This document shows, piece by piece, positions 15,949 to 24,571 of a stretch of 64,000 nucleotides of DNA (its first letter is position 1; every line of letters begins with the position of its first letter). The notes beneath the pieces were generated by a model. It did not search any database and was not told the origin of the DNA. It worked only from the letters and a program-made list of their open reading frames with translations. The position numbers and the translations under genes were made by a program. Source of the DNA: Lentzea jiangxiensis (GTDB taxonomy: Bacteria > Actinomycetota > Actinomycetes > Mycobacteriales > Pseudonocardiaceae); NCBI RefSeq assembly GCF_900104175.1, contig NZ_FNIX01000005.1, positions 1 through 64,000 on the forward strand. Reading direction: 5' to 3'.

Positions 15949-16304
15949 GACTGCTGCGAGCGGAACCTCTCGAGTTCACGCCGTTCGCGCTTCGTCGGAC
16001 GCCCCGCACCCCGGTCGCGGCGGGCGATCGGGATCTCCGGCGGCGGCTTCGGGGTGCGGTCGATGAAGCAGGTGGCCGCGGCCTCCGCGCCGACCCGCTT
16101 CCCGATCACGCGGACGACCTCGACGACCTTGGTCCTGTCGCCGACGCGGGCACGCACCTGGTCGCCGGGCACCACGGTGGTGGAGGGCTTCGCGGGCTTG
16201 TCGTTGACGCGCACGTGGCCGCCCCGGCACGCCTGGGCGGCGTCCGGACGGGTCTTCGTCAGCCTGACCGCCCACAGCCAGCGGTCGATGCGCGTGGACT
16301 CCAC
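15945..16304 (-). CDS. S4-domain RNA-binding protein (Hsp15-like)
   Basis: 119 residues. The N-terminal 60 residues are an S4 RNA-binding domain (RIDRWLWAVRLTKTRPDAAQ, then GGHVRVNDKPAKPSTTVVPG), followed by a basic tail (ARRDRGAGRPTKRERRELER). This is the layout of Hsp15/HslR proteins, which bind stalled 50S-peptidyl-tRNA complexes. The GTG at 16304 has a CATGAT -10-like element six bases upstream, consistent with a leaderless message. The STAS gene lies just upstream on the same strand. Confidence 0.88.
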   Translation of the reverse strand: MESTRIDRWLWAVRLTKTRPDAAQACRGGHVRVNDKPAKPSTTVVPGDQVRARVGDRTKVVEVVRVIGKRVGAEAAATCFIDRTPKPPPEIPIARRDRGAGRPTKRERRELERFRSQQS

Positions 16305-16311
16305 CCCGCCA

Positions 16312-16710
16312 TCATGACACTTCCGCGGGCACCGGCCCGGCAGGGGCGGTGCCCGCGGCCTGGGGTTCCACTGCGGACTTGAGGCCGAGCATCCTGGCCA
16401 GGCCCGACAGTTCGAGCACCCGCGCCACCTGCTCGGAGGCGGCGGAGATCCTCAGCCCGCCCGCCGTGGCCGAGGCGCGGGCGTGGCCGCGCACGAGGGC
16501 GCTGACCCCGCCGGAGTCGCAGAAGGTGACCGCGGACAGGTCCAGCACCACGTAGCGGTGGCCCTGGTCGAGCAGGCGGTCGAGCCGGGAGAGCAGTCGT
16601 TGCGCGCCGGAGCCGGCGAGTTCGCCGGACACGGTGAGCAGGGTGGAGGCAGGCGACGACTCGGTCACCGTGACTTCGAGCATTTCGGGGTGATACCCGC
16701 TCCTGGCCAT
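16312..16710 (-). CDS. STAS-domain anti-sigma factor antagonist
   Basis: 132 residues. A single STAS domain with the conserved phosphorylation site in FCDSGGVSAL (Ser66), preceded by the VVLDLSAVTF strand. These proteins bind RsbW/SpoIIAB-type kinases and free an alternative sigma factor when the serine is unphosphorylated. No cognate anti-sigma kinase is adjacent. ATG 16710 is chosen since GAGG lies seven bases upstream. The tail (AVEPQAAGTAPAGPVPAEVS) is disordered. The heme peroxidase gene is divergent, across a more AT-rich 195-base gap. Confidence 0.88.
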   Translation of the reverse strand: MARSGYHPEMLEVTVTESSPASTLLTVSGELAGSGAQRLLSRLDRLLDQGHRYVVLDLSAVTFCDSGGVSALVRGHARASATAGGLRISAASEQVARVLELSGLARMLGLKSAVEPQAAGTAPAGPVPAEVS

Positions 16711-16905
16711 CTGCAAACCTCGATCTGCAAGTTGCTATTCGTCGATCCTCAGGAATATTTCAGCGTTCCTCGTATCCGTCAGCTGAGCACATTTTGGTCG
16801 TCGGCAAAAGCTTCGACGTGTTTTTCGTCCGTCTGGAGACTGGCGGTGGGCAGGAACTTGTTGGGGAGAACAGGTTGCCGGCACAGGGGAAACACAGGGG
16901 GATAC

Positions 16906-18585
16906 ATGAAGAGGCACGTGCGCGACAGTTTCTTCGTCGTGGGCGAAGGTGTTCTGGAAATCGACGACAAAGGGGAGGCGATCACGCGTCAGCCCTCCAC
17001 GGCGGAGGAGCTGCGCAGGTTCCGGTTCTCACGGCTGGGACCGAAGGGCCCGCGAACGGACGAGGAGACGCGGACCGCCCTCGCGACCGCGATGACCGCG
17101 AACGTCCCGCAGCCCGACTCGGTGGACCCGGTCGTCCCGGCGGGGTTCACCTACCTCGGCCAGTTCGTCGACCACGACCTGACGATGGACCGCACCGAGT
17201 CGCAGCTCGGGCAGGACGTGAACCTCGACGAGCTGACGCAGGGCCGGTCGCCGGCGCTCGACCTCGACTCGGTCTACGGCCGCGGCCCGCGCGACAAGGA
17301 CGACCAGGTCTTCTACGCCCAGGACGGGGTGAAGCTCAAGGTCGGCACCACCACGCCGGTGCCGTTCCCGGACGAGGGCACGAACATCCCGTTCGAGGGC
17401 TTCGACCTGCCGCGCCGCGGCGGGACGGCCGGCACGGCGGCGGACCGGCGGCTGCCGCTGATCCCGGACGCCCGCAACGACGAGAACCTCGTGGTGGCGC
17501 AGACGCACCTCGCGTTCATCCGCTTCCACAACCGCGTGGTCGACGAGCTCGCTCTCACCGGTCTGTCCGGCGAACGGCTCTTCCGCGCCGCGAAGGAACT
17601 CGTGGTGCGGCACTACCAGTGGATGCTGCGGACCGACCACCTGCCGAGGATCATCGACCCGGCGATCGTGGAGGACGTCTTCACCAACGGCCGCAGGTTC
17701 TTCGAGGTGCCCGGAAAGCACTACCGCCGCGACAACTCGCCGACGATGCCGATCGAGTTCTCGGTCGCCTCGTACCGCTTCGGGCACAGCCAGGTCCGCG
17801 GCGCGTACGAGTGGAACCGCGTGTTCCGCACCAACGGCCCGCTCCAGCGGCCGGCGACGTTGTTCCAGCTCTTCACCTTCACCGGGGTGAGCGGCAACTT
17901 CGACCCGTCGTCGGCGCTGCCCGGCGACCTCGACGACGTGACGCGGGGCGACATCTTCACGTTGCCCAGCAACTGGATCGCGGACTTCCGCAGGCTCTAC
18001 GACTTCACCGAGGCCGGCCGGGACGACCTGGCGGCGCCGGCGGAGTTCAACGGGGGCAACGTCACCAAGCGGATCGACACGCTGCTGGTCGACCCGCTGA
18101 CGAAGCTGCCGGCCGGCACGTTCGGCGGCCGCGGCACGCAGTTCCGCGAGATCGAGCGCAACCTCGCGTTCCGCAACCTCACCAGGGCCTCGATGATGGA
18201 ACTGGCCACGGGGCAGCAGATCGCCGAGCTCTTCGGGGTCGAGCCGCTGACGGCCGAGCAGATCCTCGTCGGCGACGGCGGCGCCGTCGTCGAAGGCCTG
18301 TCCGAGCAGCAGAGGGCGCAGCTCGTCGAGGCGACGCCGCTGTGGTTCTACGTCCTGCGGGAGGCCGAGGTCGGGGGCGGGCTCATGGGGCCGGTCGGAG
18401 GACGCCTCACCGCGGAGGTCTTCCACCGCGCGATGGAGGGCAGCCGGATCTCGATCGTGCGCTCGCCGTACTGGCGGCCCACGCTCGGACCGGACTCCAG
18501 CACGTTCCGCATGGTCGACCTGCTGCTGTTCGCCTTCGAGGGCAAGGCCGACCTGCTGAACCCGCTGGGTGACCCGATCGCCTGA
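16906..18585 (+). CDS. Animal-type heme peroxidase (peroxidase-cyclooxygenase superfamily)
   Basis: 559 residues. The distal heme block YLGQFVDHDLTMDRT carries the catalytic His and the Asp linked to heme in animal peroxidases. The proximal His lies in YRFGHSQVRG, and LVVAQTHLAFIRFHNRVVD is the conserved central helix of the family. There is no signal peptide, and bacterial members are often cytosolic or secreted by other routes. Such enzymes oxidise halides or small organics with peroxide. ATG 16906 has AGGGG five bases upstream. The DoxX-like gene 60 bases downstream might be cotranscribed. Confidence 0.88.
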   Translation: MKRHVRDSFFVVGEGVLEIDDKGEAITRQPSTAEELRRFRFSRLGPKGPRTDEETRTALATAMTANVPQPDSVDPVVPAGFTYLGQFVDHDLTMDRTESQLGQDVNLDELTQGRSPALDLDSVYGRGPRDKDDQVFYAQDGVKLKVGTTTPVPFPDEGTNIPFEGFDLPRRGGTAGTAADRRLPLIPDARNDENLVVAQTHLAFIRFHNRVVDELALTGLSGERLFRAAKELVVRHYQWMLRTDHLPRIIDPAIVEDVFTNGRRFFEVPGKHYRRDNSPTMPIEFSVASYRFGHSQVRGAYEWNRVFRTNGPLQRPATLFQLFTFTGVSGNFDPSSALPGDLDDVTRGDIFTLPSNWIADFRRLYDFTEAGRDDLAAPAEFNGGNVTKRIDTLLVDPLTKLPAGTFGGRGTQFREIERNLAFRNLTRASMMELATGQQIAELFGVEPLTAEQILVGDGGAVVEGLSEQQRAQLVEATPLWFYVLREAEVGGGLMGPVGGRLTAEVFHRAMEGSRISIVRSPYWRPTLGPDSSTFRMVDLLLFAFEGKADLLNPLGDPIA

Positions 18586-18644
18586 TCCCCTCCGCACGTC
18601 CCGTCCGGCCGGGTGGTGGCAGCCGGACAGGAGAGGGAGATCAG

Positions 18645-19106
18645 ATGTCACGTTCAGGAACCACGCGCGGAGAAGGCACGCGGGATCGACTGACTCGACT
18701 TGCGCGGGAGTCCGGAGTTCCACTGCTGCGCATCGGACTCGGGGTCGTGTACCTCTGGTTCGGCGCGCTGAAGCTCTTCCCCGGTGGCAGTCCCGCCGAA
18801 GACCTCGTCGAACGCACGGTGTCCGCGCTGACGTTCGGGATCGTCGGCGGAGACCTCGCCAGGGTGGGCGCCGCGATCAGCGAGATCGGGATCGCGGTGG
18901 TGCTGCTGAGCTTCCGCGCGCCGCGGTGGTGCGCGGTGCTGCTGATCGGCCACGTCGTGCTGGTGTCGACACCGCTGGTGTTGTTCCCCGGCGAGATGTG
19001 GGCCGGTCCGCTGCGGGCGTCCTTCGAAGCCCAGTACATCCTGAAGAACCTGGTGACCGTCGCCGCCGCGGTGGTCATCGCCTCATCGCACCCGAGGGTG
19101 CGGTGA
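18645..19106 (+). CDS. DoxX-like membrane protein
   Basis: 153 residues with four hydrophobic segments (VPLLRIGLGVVYLWFGALKL; ARVGAAISEIGIAVVLLSF; WCAVLLIGHVVLVSTPLVLF; NLVTVAAAVVIAS). The RIGLGxxYLWFGxLKL opening is typical of DoxX/DUF417-type proteins. An AGGAGAGGGAG site precedes ATG 18645. A strong hairpin starts right after the stop. Confidence 0.8.
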   Translation: MSRSGTTRGEGTRDRLTRLARESGVPLLRIGLGVVYLWFGALKLFPGGSPAEDLVERTVSALTFGIVGGDLARVGAAISEIGIAVVLLSFRAPRWCAVLLIGHVVLVSTPLVLFPGEMWAGPLRASFEAQYILKNLVTVAAAVVIASSHPRVR

Positions 19107-19145
19107 CCGGGAGCCGCCGCGCCGCACAGGCGGGGCGGCTCCCGG
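19107..19145 (+). terminator. Hairpin terminator after DoxX-like gene
   Basis: CCGGGAGCCGCC (19107-19118) and its complement (19134-19145) are separated by 15 bases. The arm starts directly after the TGA. Confidence 0.65.
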
Positions 19146-19163
19146 CCTTGTAGGTTGCGGCAC

Positions 19164-20432
19164 ATGGGGGAATCACCGGCGCCCATGGCGCATCCTGCTT
19201 TTCGCTGGCTGCTCGCGGCACGGGTCACGACCGTCGCCGGCAACGCGATGGCACCGATCGCACTGGCCTTCGCCGTTCTCGACCTGACGTCGTCGGTCAC
19301 CTCGCTCGGCGTCGTCGTCGCCGCGCGGTCGCTGACGAACGTCGTGTTCCTGCTGTGGGGCGGGGTGGTCGCGGACCGGCTGCCGCGCCAGTTCGTGCTC
19401 GCCGGGTCGTGCGCGGTCAGCTTCGCGAGCCAGGCCACGATCGCGGTGCTCGTGCTGACCGGCACGGCCTCGGTGACGTGGTTCGTGGTGCTCGCGGCGG
19501 TGAACGGCATGTCGAGCGCGTTCTCGCTGCCCGCCTCGTCGTCGCTCGTGCCGCAGACGGTGCCGGCCGAGGTCCGGCTGCGGGCGAACGCGCTGCTGCG
19601 GCTGGGCGTGCACTCCGCCACCATCGGCGGCGCGTCGCTCGGCGGCCTGCTGATCGCGTTCACCGGACCCGGCTGGGGGCTCGCCGTGGACGCGCTCTCG
19701 TTCGCGCTGGCCGGCGTGTTCTTCACGCTCGTGCGCGTGCCGGCCGCCGTCCGGGCCGAGCGCGAGCCGTCGGTGCTGTCCGAGCTGAAGGTCGGCTGGA
19801 CGGAGTTCGTGTCACGCCAATGGGTGTGGGTCGTCGTCCTGGCCTTCACCTTCGTCAACGCCGCACTGGTCGGCGGGGTGATGGTGCTCGGCCCGGCGCT
19901 CGCCGACTCCACGTTCGGGCGCGGGACCTGGGGCCTCGTCCTCGCCGCGCAGACCGCGGGCATGGTGGCGGGCTCCTTCCTGGTCATGCGGATCGAGGTG
20001 CGCCGCCGCCTGCTGTTCGGCGTCTCGTGCGTGCCGGTGATGGCGGGCCTGCCGCTGGTCATGGTGCTGCACCCGGAGCCCTGGCTGCTGGTCGTCACCT
20101 CCTTCGTCTGCGGACTGGGCATCGAGCAGTTCGGGGTGGCGTGGGAGACGACGCTGCAGCACCACGTGCCGCAGGACCGCCTGGCCCGGGTCTACTCCTA
20201 CGACATGCTCGGGTCGTTCGTGGCGATCCCGCTGGCCCAGCTCGCGATCGGTCCCGTCTCGCACGCGTTCGGCACCACCGCCGCACTGCTCGGGTGCGTG
20301 GCGGTCCACCTGGTCGCGTGCGCGGGGATGCTCGCGTCCCGGTCCGTGCGGACGGTGGTGAACGAGCCCGCTGCCCAGGCGGTTCGCCCAGCCGTGCAAC
20401 GCGGGCGGCGCCGCGCGCGTACAAGATCGTGA
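19164..20432 (+). CDS. MFS transporter (MdfA/enterobactin-exporter-like)
   Basis: 422 residues with about 12 transmembrane segments. The first has RWLLAARVTTVAGNAMAPIA and the A-motif region reads GGVVADRLPRQ between helices 2 and 3, both standard for the MFS_3 group of proton-driven exporters. It has a basic cytosolic tail (RGRRRARTRS). ATG 19164 has a TAGGTT -10 seven bases upstream (19151-19156), suggesting a leaderless transcript; ATG 19185 is an alternative. The substrate is unknown. No adjacent regulator is seen. Confidence 0.86.
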   Translation: MGESPAPMAHPAFRWLLAARVTTVAGNAMAPIALAFAVLDLTSSVTSLGVVVAARSLTNVVFLLWGGVVADRLPRQFVLAGSCAVSFASQATIAVLVLTGTASVTWFVVLAAVNGMSSAFSLPASSSLVPQTVPAEVRLRANALLRLGVHSATIGGASLGGLLIAFTGPGWGLAVDALSFALAGVFFTLVRVPAAVRAEREPSVLSELKVGWTEFVSRQWVWVVVLAFTFVNAALVGGVMVLGPALADSTFGRGTWGLVLAAQTAGMVAGSFLVMRIEVRRRLLFGVSCVPVMAGLPLVMVLHPEPWLLVVTSFVCGLGIEQFGVAWETTLQHHVPQDRLARVYSYDMLGSFVAIPLAQLAIGPVSHAFGTTAALLGCVAVHLVACAGMLASRSVRTVVNEPAAQAVRPAVQRGRRRARTRS

Positions 20433-20505
20433 ACCGGGATCATGTGATCACCGGCGTACCGATAGGTTTCGAATGGTGTTGTATTCCACTCGGCTGGGGG
20501 AGTGA

Positions 20506-21918
20506 ATGAGACTCAAGCGGATTACCGTGCTCTGCACGGCTTTCACGTTGCTCACTGCGGCCGTCGCGCCGGCGGCTTCGGCCACCGGCGACGTGAACGC
20601 GCTGGCGGAGCGCCTGCGCCAGGCGATCGTCGCGCAGAACTTCGAGGACGTCGTCGACCTGACGCCGCCGGACCTGTCCGCACCGGCCTCGGCCGCCCGG
20701 ACGGCCGGTCAGCGGGAGAAGTACGACGCCTCACCGGCGGAGCTGATGAACCGCGCGCGGCTGCGGCCGGCGCAGGCGGGCAAGCCGTTGCACCAGACGC
20801 CGAACATGGACGCGGCGATCATCGAGCTCGACCCGTCCGGGCGGCCGAAGTCCGTGGCGAACGTGCTGCTCAGCCCACAGCACCCGAACGGCGTCGTCGT
20901 ACCGGTGGCGAAGGCGGGCCTGTCCACCGACCAGGTGCGCTACCGCTGGTGGGACGACACCGAATGGGACGTCAACGGCGGCAAGGGCACCCGTGACGTG
21001 CTGCCGGGCCGGGAGAACGCGCCGATCGACTTCTCCTCGCCGTACCCGGCGTCGGTGCTGAAGCTGATGGTGGGCTTCGGCGTCCTGCGCCTGGCCGACC
21101 AGGGCCAGGTCGACCTCGACGCCGACTACGCGTACAACCCGAACCCGGTGAGCGCGGCCTGCGGCGGGGCCTCGGTCAAGACGGTCCGGCAGCACTTCGA
21201 CGAGATGATCACGAAGTCGCAGAACGAGTCCACCTGCGCGCTGATCAAGCTGATCCACGACCGGAACGCCTGGGACGCGGTCAACGCCACGTTCGCGGAC
21301 CTCGGCATGCCGACCCTCATGGTCACCGGCACCAACCCCGGCAACGGCGCGCGCTGGATCGGCTCGAACATGAGCGGCCTCGACACCGCGAAGCTCCTGC
21401 TGCTGGTCAACGGCGGCCCGGACGTCCTGTGGACGACCGGCGCGGGCAAGCGGGTCACCCGCGACGAGCTGTCCTACTCCTCGAGGAAGTTCTTCCAGGC
21501 GACGCTCGCGGGCCAGGGCCACAACGAGATGCTCTCCACGTCGAACTGGTGCGGGCGCGACTACCCGGTCCAGGGCATCCCGCAGAAGGTTCCGGCGCGC
21601 TGGATCAAGGCGGACGGCACCGTGACCGTCGGCGGCGCCGTGTACGACCGCGACGTCCGCCCGTGCAACGACGCCGCCGAGGTGACGTTCGCGCACAAGA
21701 CCGGCTGGGTCGACACCACGGGCTCCGACGCGGGCATCGTGAAGTCGTTGCGCGGCAAGGGCAACCGCCAGTACGTCGTGGTCGTGTTCTGCAACCTCGG
21801 CACCGACTACGTCGACGCGGACCGCCCGGCGGACCCGCCCGGCGTGTTCCCGGTGCTGTACACGCAGAAGTACGCGCAGCTCGGCAAGGCGATCGACACC
21901 ATCATGAAGGGCCTGTAA
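20506..21918 (+). CDS. Secreted penicillin-binding-like serine hydrolase
   Basis: 470 residues with a signal peptide (ITVLCTAFTLLTAAVAPAAS). The fold is that of DD-peptidases and class A beta-lactamases: nucleophile motif SVLK (Ser183, Lys186), SQN at 238-240 in the SxN position, and HKTG near the end. The protein lacks an omega-loop Glu that I can recognise, so it is more likely a cell-wall peptidase or a beta-lactamase-like enzyme than a resistance enzyme. GGGAG precedes ATG 20506. A 12-bp hairpin separates it from the convergent nitrile hydratase operon. Confidence 0.8.
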   Translation: MRLKRITVLCTAFTLLTAAVAPAASATGDVNALAERLRQAIVAQNFEDVVDLTPPDLSAPASAARTAGQREKYDASPAELMNRARLRPAQAGKPLHQTPNMDAAIIELDPSGRPKSVANVLLSPQHPNGVVVPVAKAGLSTDQVRYRWWDDTEWDVNGGKGTRDVLPGRENAPIDFSSPYPASVLKLMVGFGVLRLADQGQVDLDADYAYNPNPVSAACGGASVKTVRQHFDEMITKSQNESTCALIKLIHDRNAWDAVNATFADLGMPTLMVTGTNPGNGARWIGSNMSGLDTAKLLLLVNGGPDVLWTTGAGKRVTRDELSYSSRKFFQATLAGQGHNEMLSTSNWCGRDYPVQGIPQKVPARWIKADGTVTVGGAVYDRDVRPCNDAAEVTFAHKTGWVDTTGSDAGIVKSLRGKGNRQYVVVVFCNLGTDYVDADRPADPPGVFPVLYTQKYAQLGKAIDTIMKGL

Positions 21919-21927
21919 ACCCAGGAC

Positions 21928-21960
21928 GGGGCGCCGCGGTCGTGCAGGCCGCGGCGCCCC
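21928..21960. terminator. Bidirectional hairpin between convergent genes
   Basis: GGGGCGCCGCGG (21928-21939) pairs perfectly with its complement at 21949-21960 across nine bases. It lies between the stop of the serine hydrolase and that of the nitrile hydratase alpha gene, so it can serve both. Confidence 0.75.
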
Positions 21961-21967
21961 GCCCGCG

Positions 21968-22558
21968 TCACACCGCCGCGGTGCCGATCAACCCGTTGCG
22001 CGTCACCAGAGCGGCCAGCTCCGCCTCGCCCAGCCCGTCCGTCCCCTCGGGCCGGCGGGGCGGCACCATGTACCGCGACTCGGCGTTCGCGTCCCAGACC
22101 TCGATCTTCGTGGTCCCGGGCAGCGTCAGGCCGAACTGCTCCAGCACCTCCCGCGGGTGGCTCACCACCCTCGAGCGGTAGGCCGGGCTCTTGTACCAGG
22201 TGGGCGACGGCCCGAGCAGCGACAGCGGGTAGCAGCTGCAGAGCGTGCAGACGATGACGTTGTGCACGTCCTCGGTGTTCTCGACGACGTGCAGCCGTTG
22301 CACCTGCAGCCCGCCGCCCATCGACAACCCGAGCTCGGGCAGCGCCGCGTTCGCGTCCTGCAGCAGGCGGGCGCGGAAGCCGTCGTCGACCCAGGCCCGC
22401 GCCACCACCCGGAAGCCGTTGGCCGGGGAGGCCTTGTGCGCGAACGCCTCCAGCACCTGGTCCAGCTCGGTCGGGTCGAGCAGACCCTTCTCCTCGAGGA
22501 CCGCTTCCAGTTCCCGGACGCGCGCGGCGATCGGGGAGTCGTCGTGGTCGTCACTCAT
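21968..22558 (-). CDS. Nitrile hydratase alpha subunit (cobalt type)
   Basis: 196 residues. The metal site VCTLCSC (Cys104, Cys107, Ser108, Cys109) is intact; Thr in CTLC is the usual mark of cobalt rather than iron enzymes, and two of the cysteines are oxidised in the mature site. Flanking blocks (VVENTEDVHNVIVCTLCSCY, WYKSPAYRSRVV, REVLEQFGL) match the family. The enzyme hydrates nitriles to amides; thiocyanate hydrolase gamma subunits share this fold. It is the last gene of an operon in which the beta subunit is supplied by two separate genes, each overlapping the next by eight bases. Confidence 0.92.
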   Translation of the reverse strand: MSDDHDDSPIAARVRELEAVLEEKGLLDPTELDQVLEAFAHKASPANGFRVVARAWVDDGFRARLLQDANAALPELGLSMGGGLQVQRLHVVENTEDVHNVIVCTLCSCYPLSLLGPSPTWYKSPAYRSRVVSHPREVLEQFGLTLPGTTKIEVWDANAESRYMVPPRRPEGTDGLGEAELAALVTRNGLIGTAAV

Positions 22559-22817
22559 CGCTGAGGTACTCCTCCCAAAGGGACAGCGTCACGTTGTGGT
22601 CGCCGTGCCCGAAAAGGTCGCGTGCGGAGAACCGCACCAGGTAGACCTGCTGCGGCACCTGAACCCCCTGCGCGCTCAGGTCCGCGAGCGGGTGCACGCC
22701 GTCGCTGCCGACGACGGTGCCGACGTGGCCGCGGGCGTAGTGTGGCAGCCGCGTGTGGTGGTCGGGGTCCACAGTGGACGTCCGGACGCGGTCGCCGGTG
22801 CGGTAGCGCTCAGACAA
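22551..22817 (-). CDS. Nitrile hydratase beta subunit, C-terminal domain as a separate protein
   Basis: 88 residues equal to the SH3-like C-terminal half of a normal beta subunit: GDRVRTSTVDPDHHTRLPHY, ARGHVGTVVGSDG, VYLVRFSARDLFG and LSLWEEYL. The arginine in the TRLPHYARG block is one that supports the active site in two-subunit enzymes. The start overlaps the stop of the N-terminal-domain gene by eight bases, and its own end overlaps the alpha gene, so all three should be made in equal amounts. The order matches the three-subunit enzymes thiocyanate hydrolase (ScnBAC) and the toyocamycin nitrile hydratase ToyJKL. Confidence 0.9.
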   Translation of the reverse strand: MSERYRTGDRVRTSTVDPDHHTRLPHYARGHVGTVVGSDGVHPLADLSAQGVQVPQQVYLVRFSARDLFGHGDHNVTLSLWEEYLSDE

Positions 22818-23061
22818 CGCCCTTCTCCTCCAGGAGCGTCCGGATGGCGCGGAACCAGTTCTCGTAGTAGGACGACTCGTGCGACATCGTCCGTTCGACG
22901 GCGTCCCGGAACTCGTCCAGGTTGTAGACCTCCCGCCTGATCAGCGCCCGGTTCATGGCCATCACGTGGGCCTCCCAGTCGGCGTGGAAGGGCGGTTCGT
23001 CCAGTTCCTGCCGAACCGGGCCGAAGCCGTCCCGGCCGCCGACGTCGTTGATCCTCGGCAT
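22810..23061 (-). CDS. Nitrile hydratase beta subunit, N-terminal domain as a separate protein
   Basis: 83 residues covering the helical N-terminal half of the beta subunit: MPRINDVGGRDGFGPVRQEL, FHADWEAHVMAMNRALI, then SYYENWFRAIRTLLEEKGVV, which ends where a normal beta subunit would enter its linker. The start codon is separated from the stop of the upstream epimerase gene by one base, and AGGAGG lies within the end of that gene. It would form the third subunit of the enzyme. Confidence 0.9.
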   Translation of the reverse strand: MPRINDVGGRDGFGPVRQELDEPPFHADWEAHVMAMNRALIRREVYNLDEFRDAVERTMSHESSYYENWFRAIRTLLEEKGVV

Positions 23062-23062
23062 C

Positions 23063-23983
23063 TCACCTCCTGCGCTCGACCAGATTCTGCGCCGCCGCGC
23101 GCCAGTTCGGGAAGTGGAAGCCGAACCCGGCCTCGACGAGCCTGCCCGGGGTGACCCGGCGGCTCTTGAGCAGCAGCTCGGTGTCGCTGCGGAGCGCGAA
23201 CGCCCCGATCCCGGCCATCAGCCTGGTCGCGGGCAGCCCCACCGGGACGCGCCAGGCCCTGCGCAGCTCGCGCATGAAGTCCCGGTGCGGCAACGGGTGC
23301 GGTGCCGCCAGGTTGACCGCGCCGGAGATCGGCTCGCTGATCAGCAGCGCGACCGCCCGCACGAAGTCGTCGTCGTGGATCCACGAGACGTACTGGCGCC
23401 CACCCGCCACCGGGCCGCCCAGGCCGAGCCGGGCGAGCCACGACAGGTGGTCGAACACGCCGCCGCGGTCCGGGCTCATCGCCATCGCGCTGCGCAGCGC
23501 GACCTTGCGGGTGGCCGGCGTGTCGGCCTCGTCGAGCTCGGCCTCCCAGCGCTTGGCGATCTCGACGCTGTAGGTCCAGTACCCCGGCACGTCCTCCTCG
23601 CGGCCGCCGAGGATCCCCGACCTCTCGTCGTTGGCCGCGTCGAACCGGTGCGCGTAGATCGTCGCCGTGCTCATCTGCAACCACACCCGTGGCGGGTTGT
23701 CGGCCCGTGCGATGGCTTCACCGACGACGCGTGCCGAGTCGACCCGCGAGCGCATCATCTGCCGGAGGTTCTCGGCGTTGTAGCGGCAGCTCACGCTGCG
23801 TCCGGCCAGGTTGACGACGACGTCGGCGCCGTCGACCTCGCGGGCCCACGCCCCGAGCGTGCGCCCGTCCCACCGCACGCCGCTGCTGCGGCTGATGACC
23901 ACCACCTCGTGGCCCGCCGCCCCCAGCGCGCGGCTCAGCACGCCGCCGACCTGCCCGGTGCCACCTGGAATCACGATCTTCAT
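23063..23983 (-). CDS. TIGR01777-type NAD(P)-dependent epimerase
   Basis: 306 residues. The Rossmann motif GGTGQVGGVL is at residues 7-16, followed by VVVNLAGRSVSCRYN and STATIYAH, all typical of the YfcH/SulA-like short-chain epimerase group, and a C-terminal DUF1731-like end (RRVTPGRLVEAGFGFHFPNW). ATG 23983 follows GGGGGCC. It is the first gene of the nitrile hydratase operon, only one base from the next start, so it may act in the same pathway or just be cotranscribed. The reaction is not known. Confidence 0.85.
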   Translation of the reverse strand: MKIVIPGGTGQVGGVLSRALGAAGHEVVVISRSSGVRWDGRTLGAWAREVDGADVVVNLAGRSVSCRYNAENLRQMMRSRVDSARVVGEAIARADNPPRVWLQMSTATIYAHRFDAANDERSGILGGREEDVPGYWTYSVEIAKRWEAELDEADTPATRKVALRSAMAMSPDRGGVFDHLSWLARLGLGGPVAGGRQYVSWIHDDDFVRAVALLISEPISGAVNLAAPHPLPHRDFMRELRRAWRVPVGLPATRLMAGIGAFALRSDTELLLKSRRVTPGRLVEAGFGFHFPNWRAAAQNLVERRR

Positions 23984-24088
23984 CTGGCCCCCTTCGCGCC
24001 CGAAGCTAGCCGCCGTTCGCTGAGAGCCGGCTCAGCTGAGCGCCGGGACCGGGGTAACGCGGCGGCGGCGGGACCGCGATGGAGGGAT

Positions 24089-24571
24089 GTGCGCCCCACC
24101 CTCCTCGCCGTCGCCGCGTTCCTACTGGCCGCCTGCACCTCCACCCCGCAGGCCGCGCCGACGCGGGCACCGGAGACCCCCACCACCGTCGAGCAGCCCG
24201 CCGGCACCGGCCCGAACTGCGCGAACGCCAACTCGTCCGTGGTGGGCAAGGCGCTCGGCCTGAGGCTGCAGGGCCAGCGCGAGAGCGTCGAGAAGGCCGT
24301 CACGACCTGCACGTACGTCGGTTCGGGCATGCCGGTCGAGGTGAGGTTCACGACGAACGCGACGGCCGCGACGTTCGCGAAGGGCAGGCCCGAGAAGGCC
24401 AAGGCCGTCGAGGGCCTGTTCGACGAGGCCTACGAGACGACGGCCGGCGGCGCGGAGACCGCCCAGCACACCGTGGCCGCGCGCAAGGGCAGGACGCAGA
24501 TCGAGGTGATGTCGCCCGCGGGCGTCGAGCCGTCGAAGAAGCTGATCACCGACCTGTTCGGCCGAATCTGA
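24089..24571 (+). CDS. Secreted lipoprotein of unknown function
   Basis: 160 residues. A lipoprotein signal ends in the lipobox LLAAC (cysteine near residue 16), followed by a Thr/Pro-rich linker and a globular domain containing one cysteine pair (CANAN and TTCTYVG), the pattern of small DUF3558-like actinobacterial lipoproteins. GTG 24089 is the first start that precedes the signal; GGAGGG is very close upstream, so spacing is poor. It is divergent from the epimerase operon and its stop touches that of the methyltransferase gene. Confidence 0.72.
   Translation: MRPTLLAVAAFLLAACTSTPQAAPTRAPETPTTVEQPAGTGPNCANANSSVVGKALGLRLQGQRESVEKAVTTCTYVGSGMPVEVRFTTNATAATFAKGRPEKAKAVEGLFDEAYETTAGGAETAQHTVAARKGRTQIEVMSPAGVEPSKKLITDLFGRI

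Noticed and set aside
13208-16009. A 933-codon minus-strand open frame
   Set aside because: It is entirely antisense to the GH5 and sirtuin genes, which have clear motifs and signal peptides; the frame has no recognisable domain.
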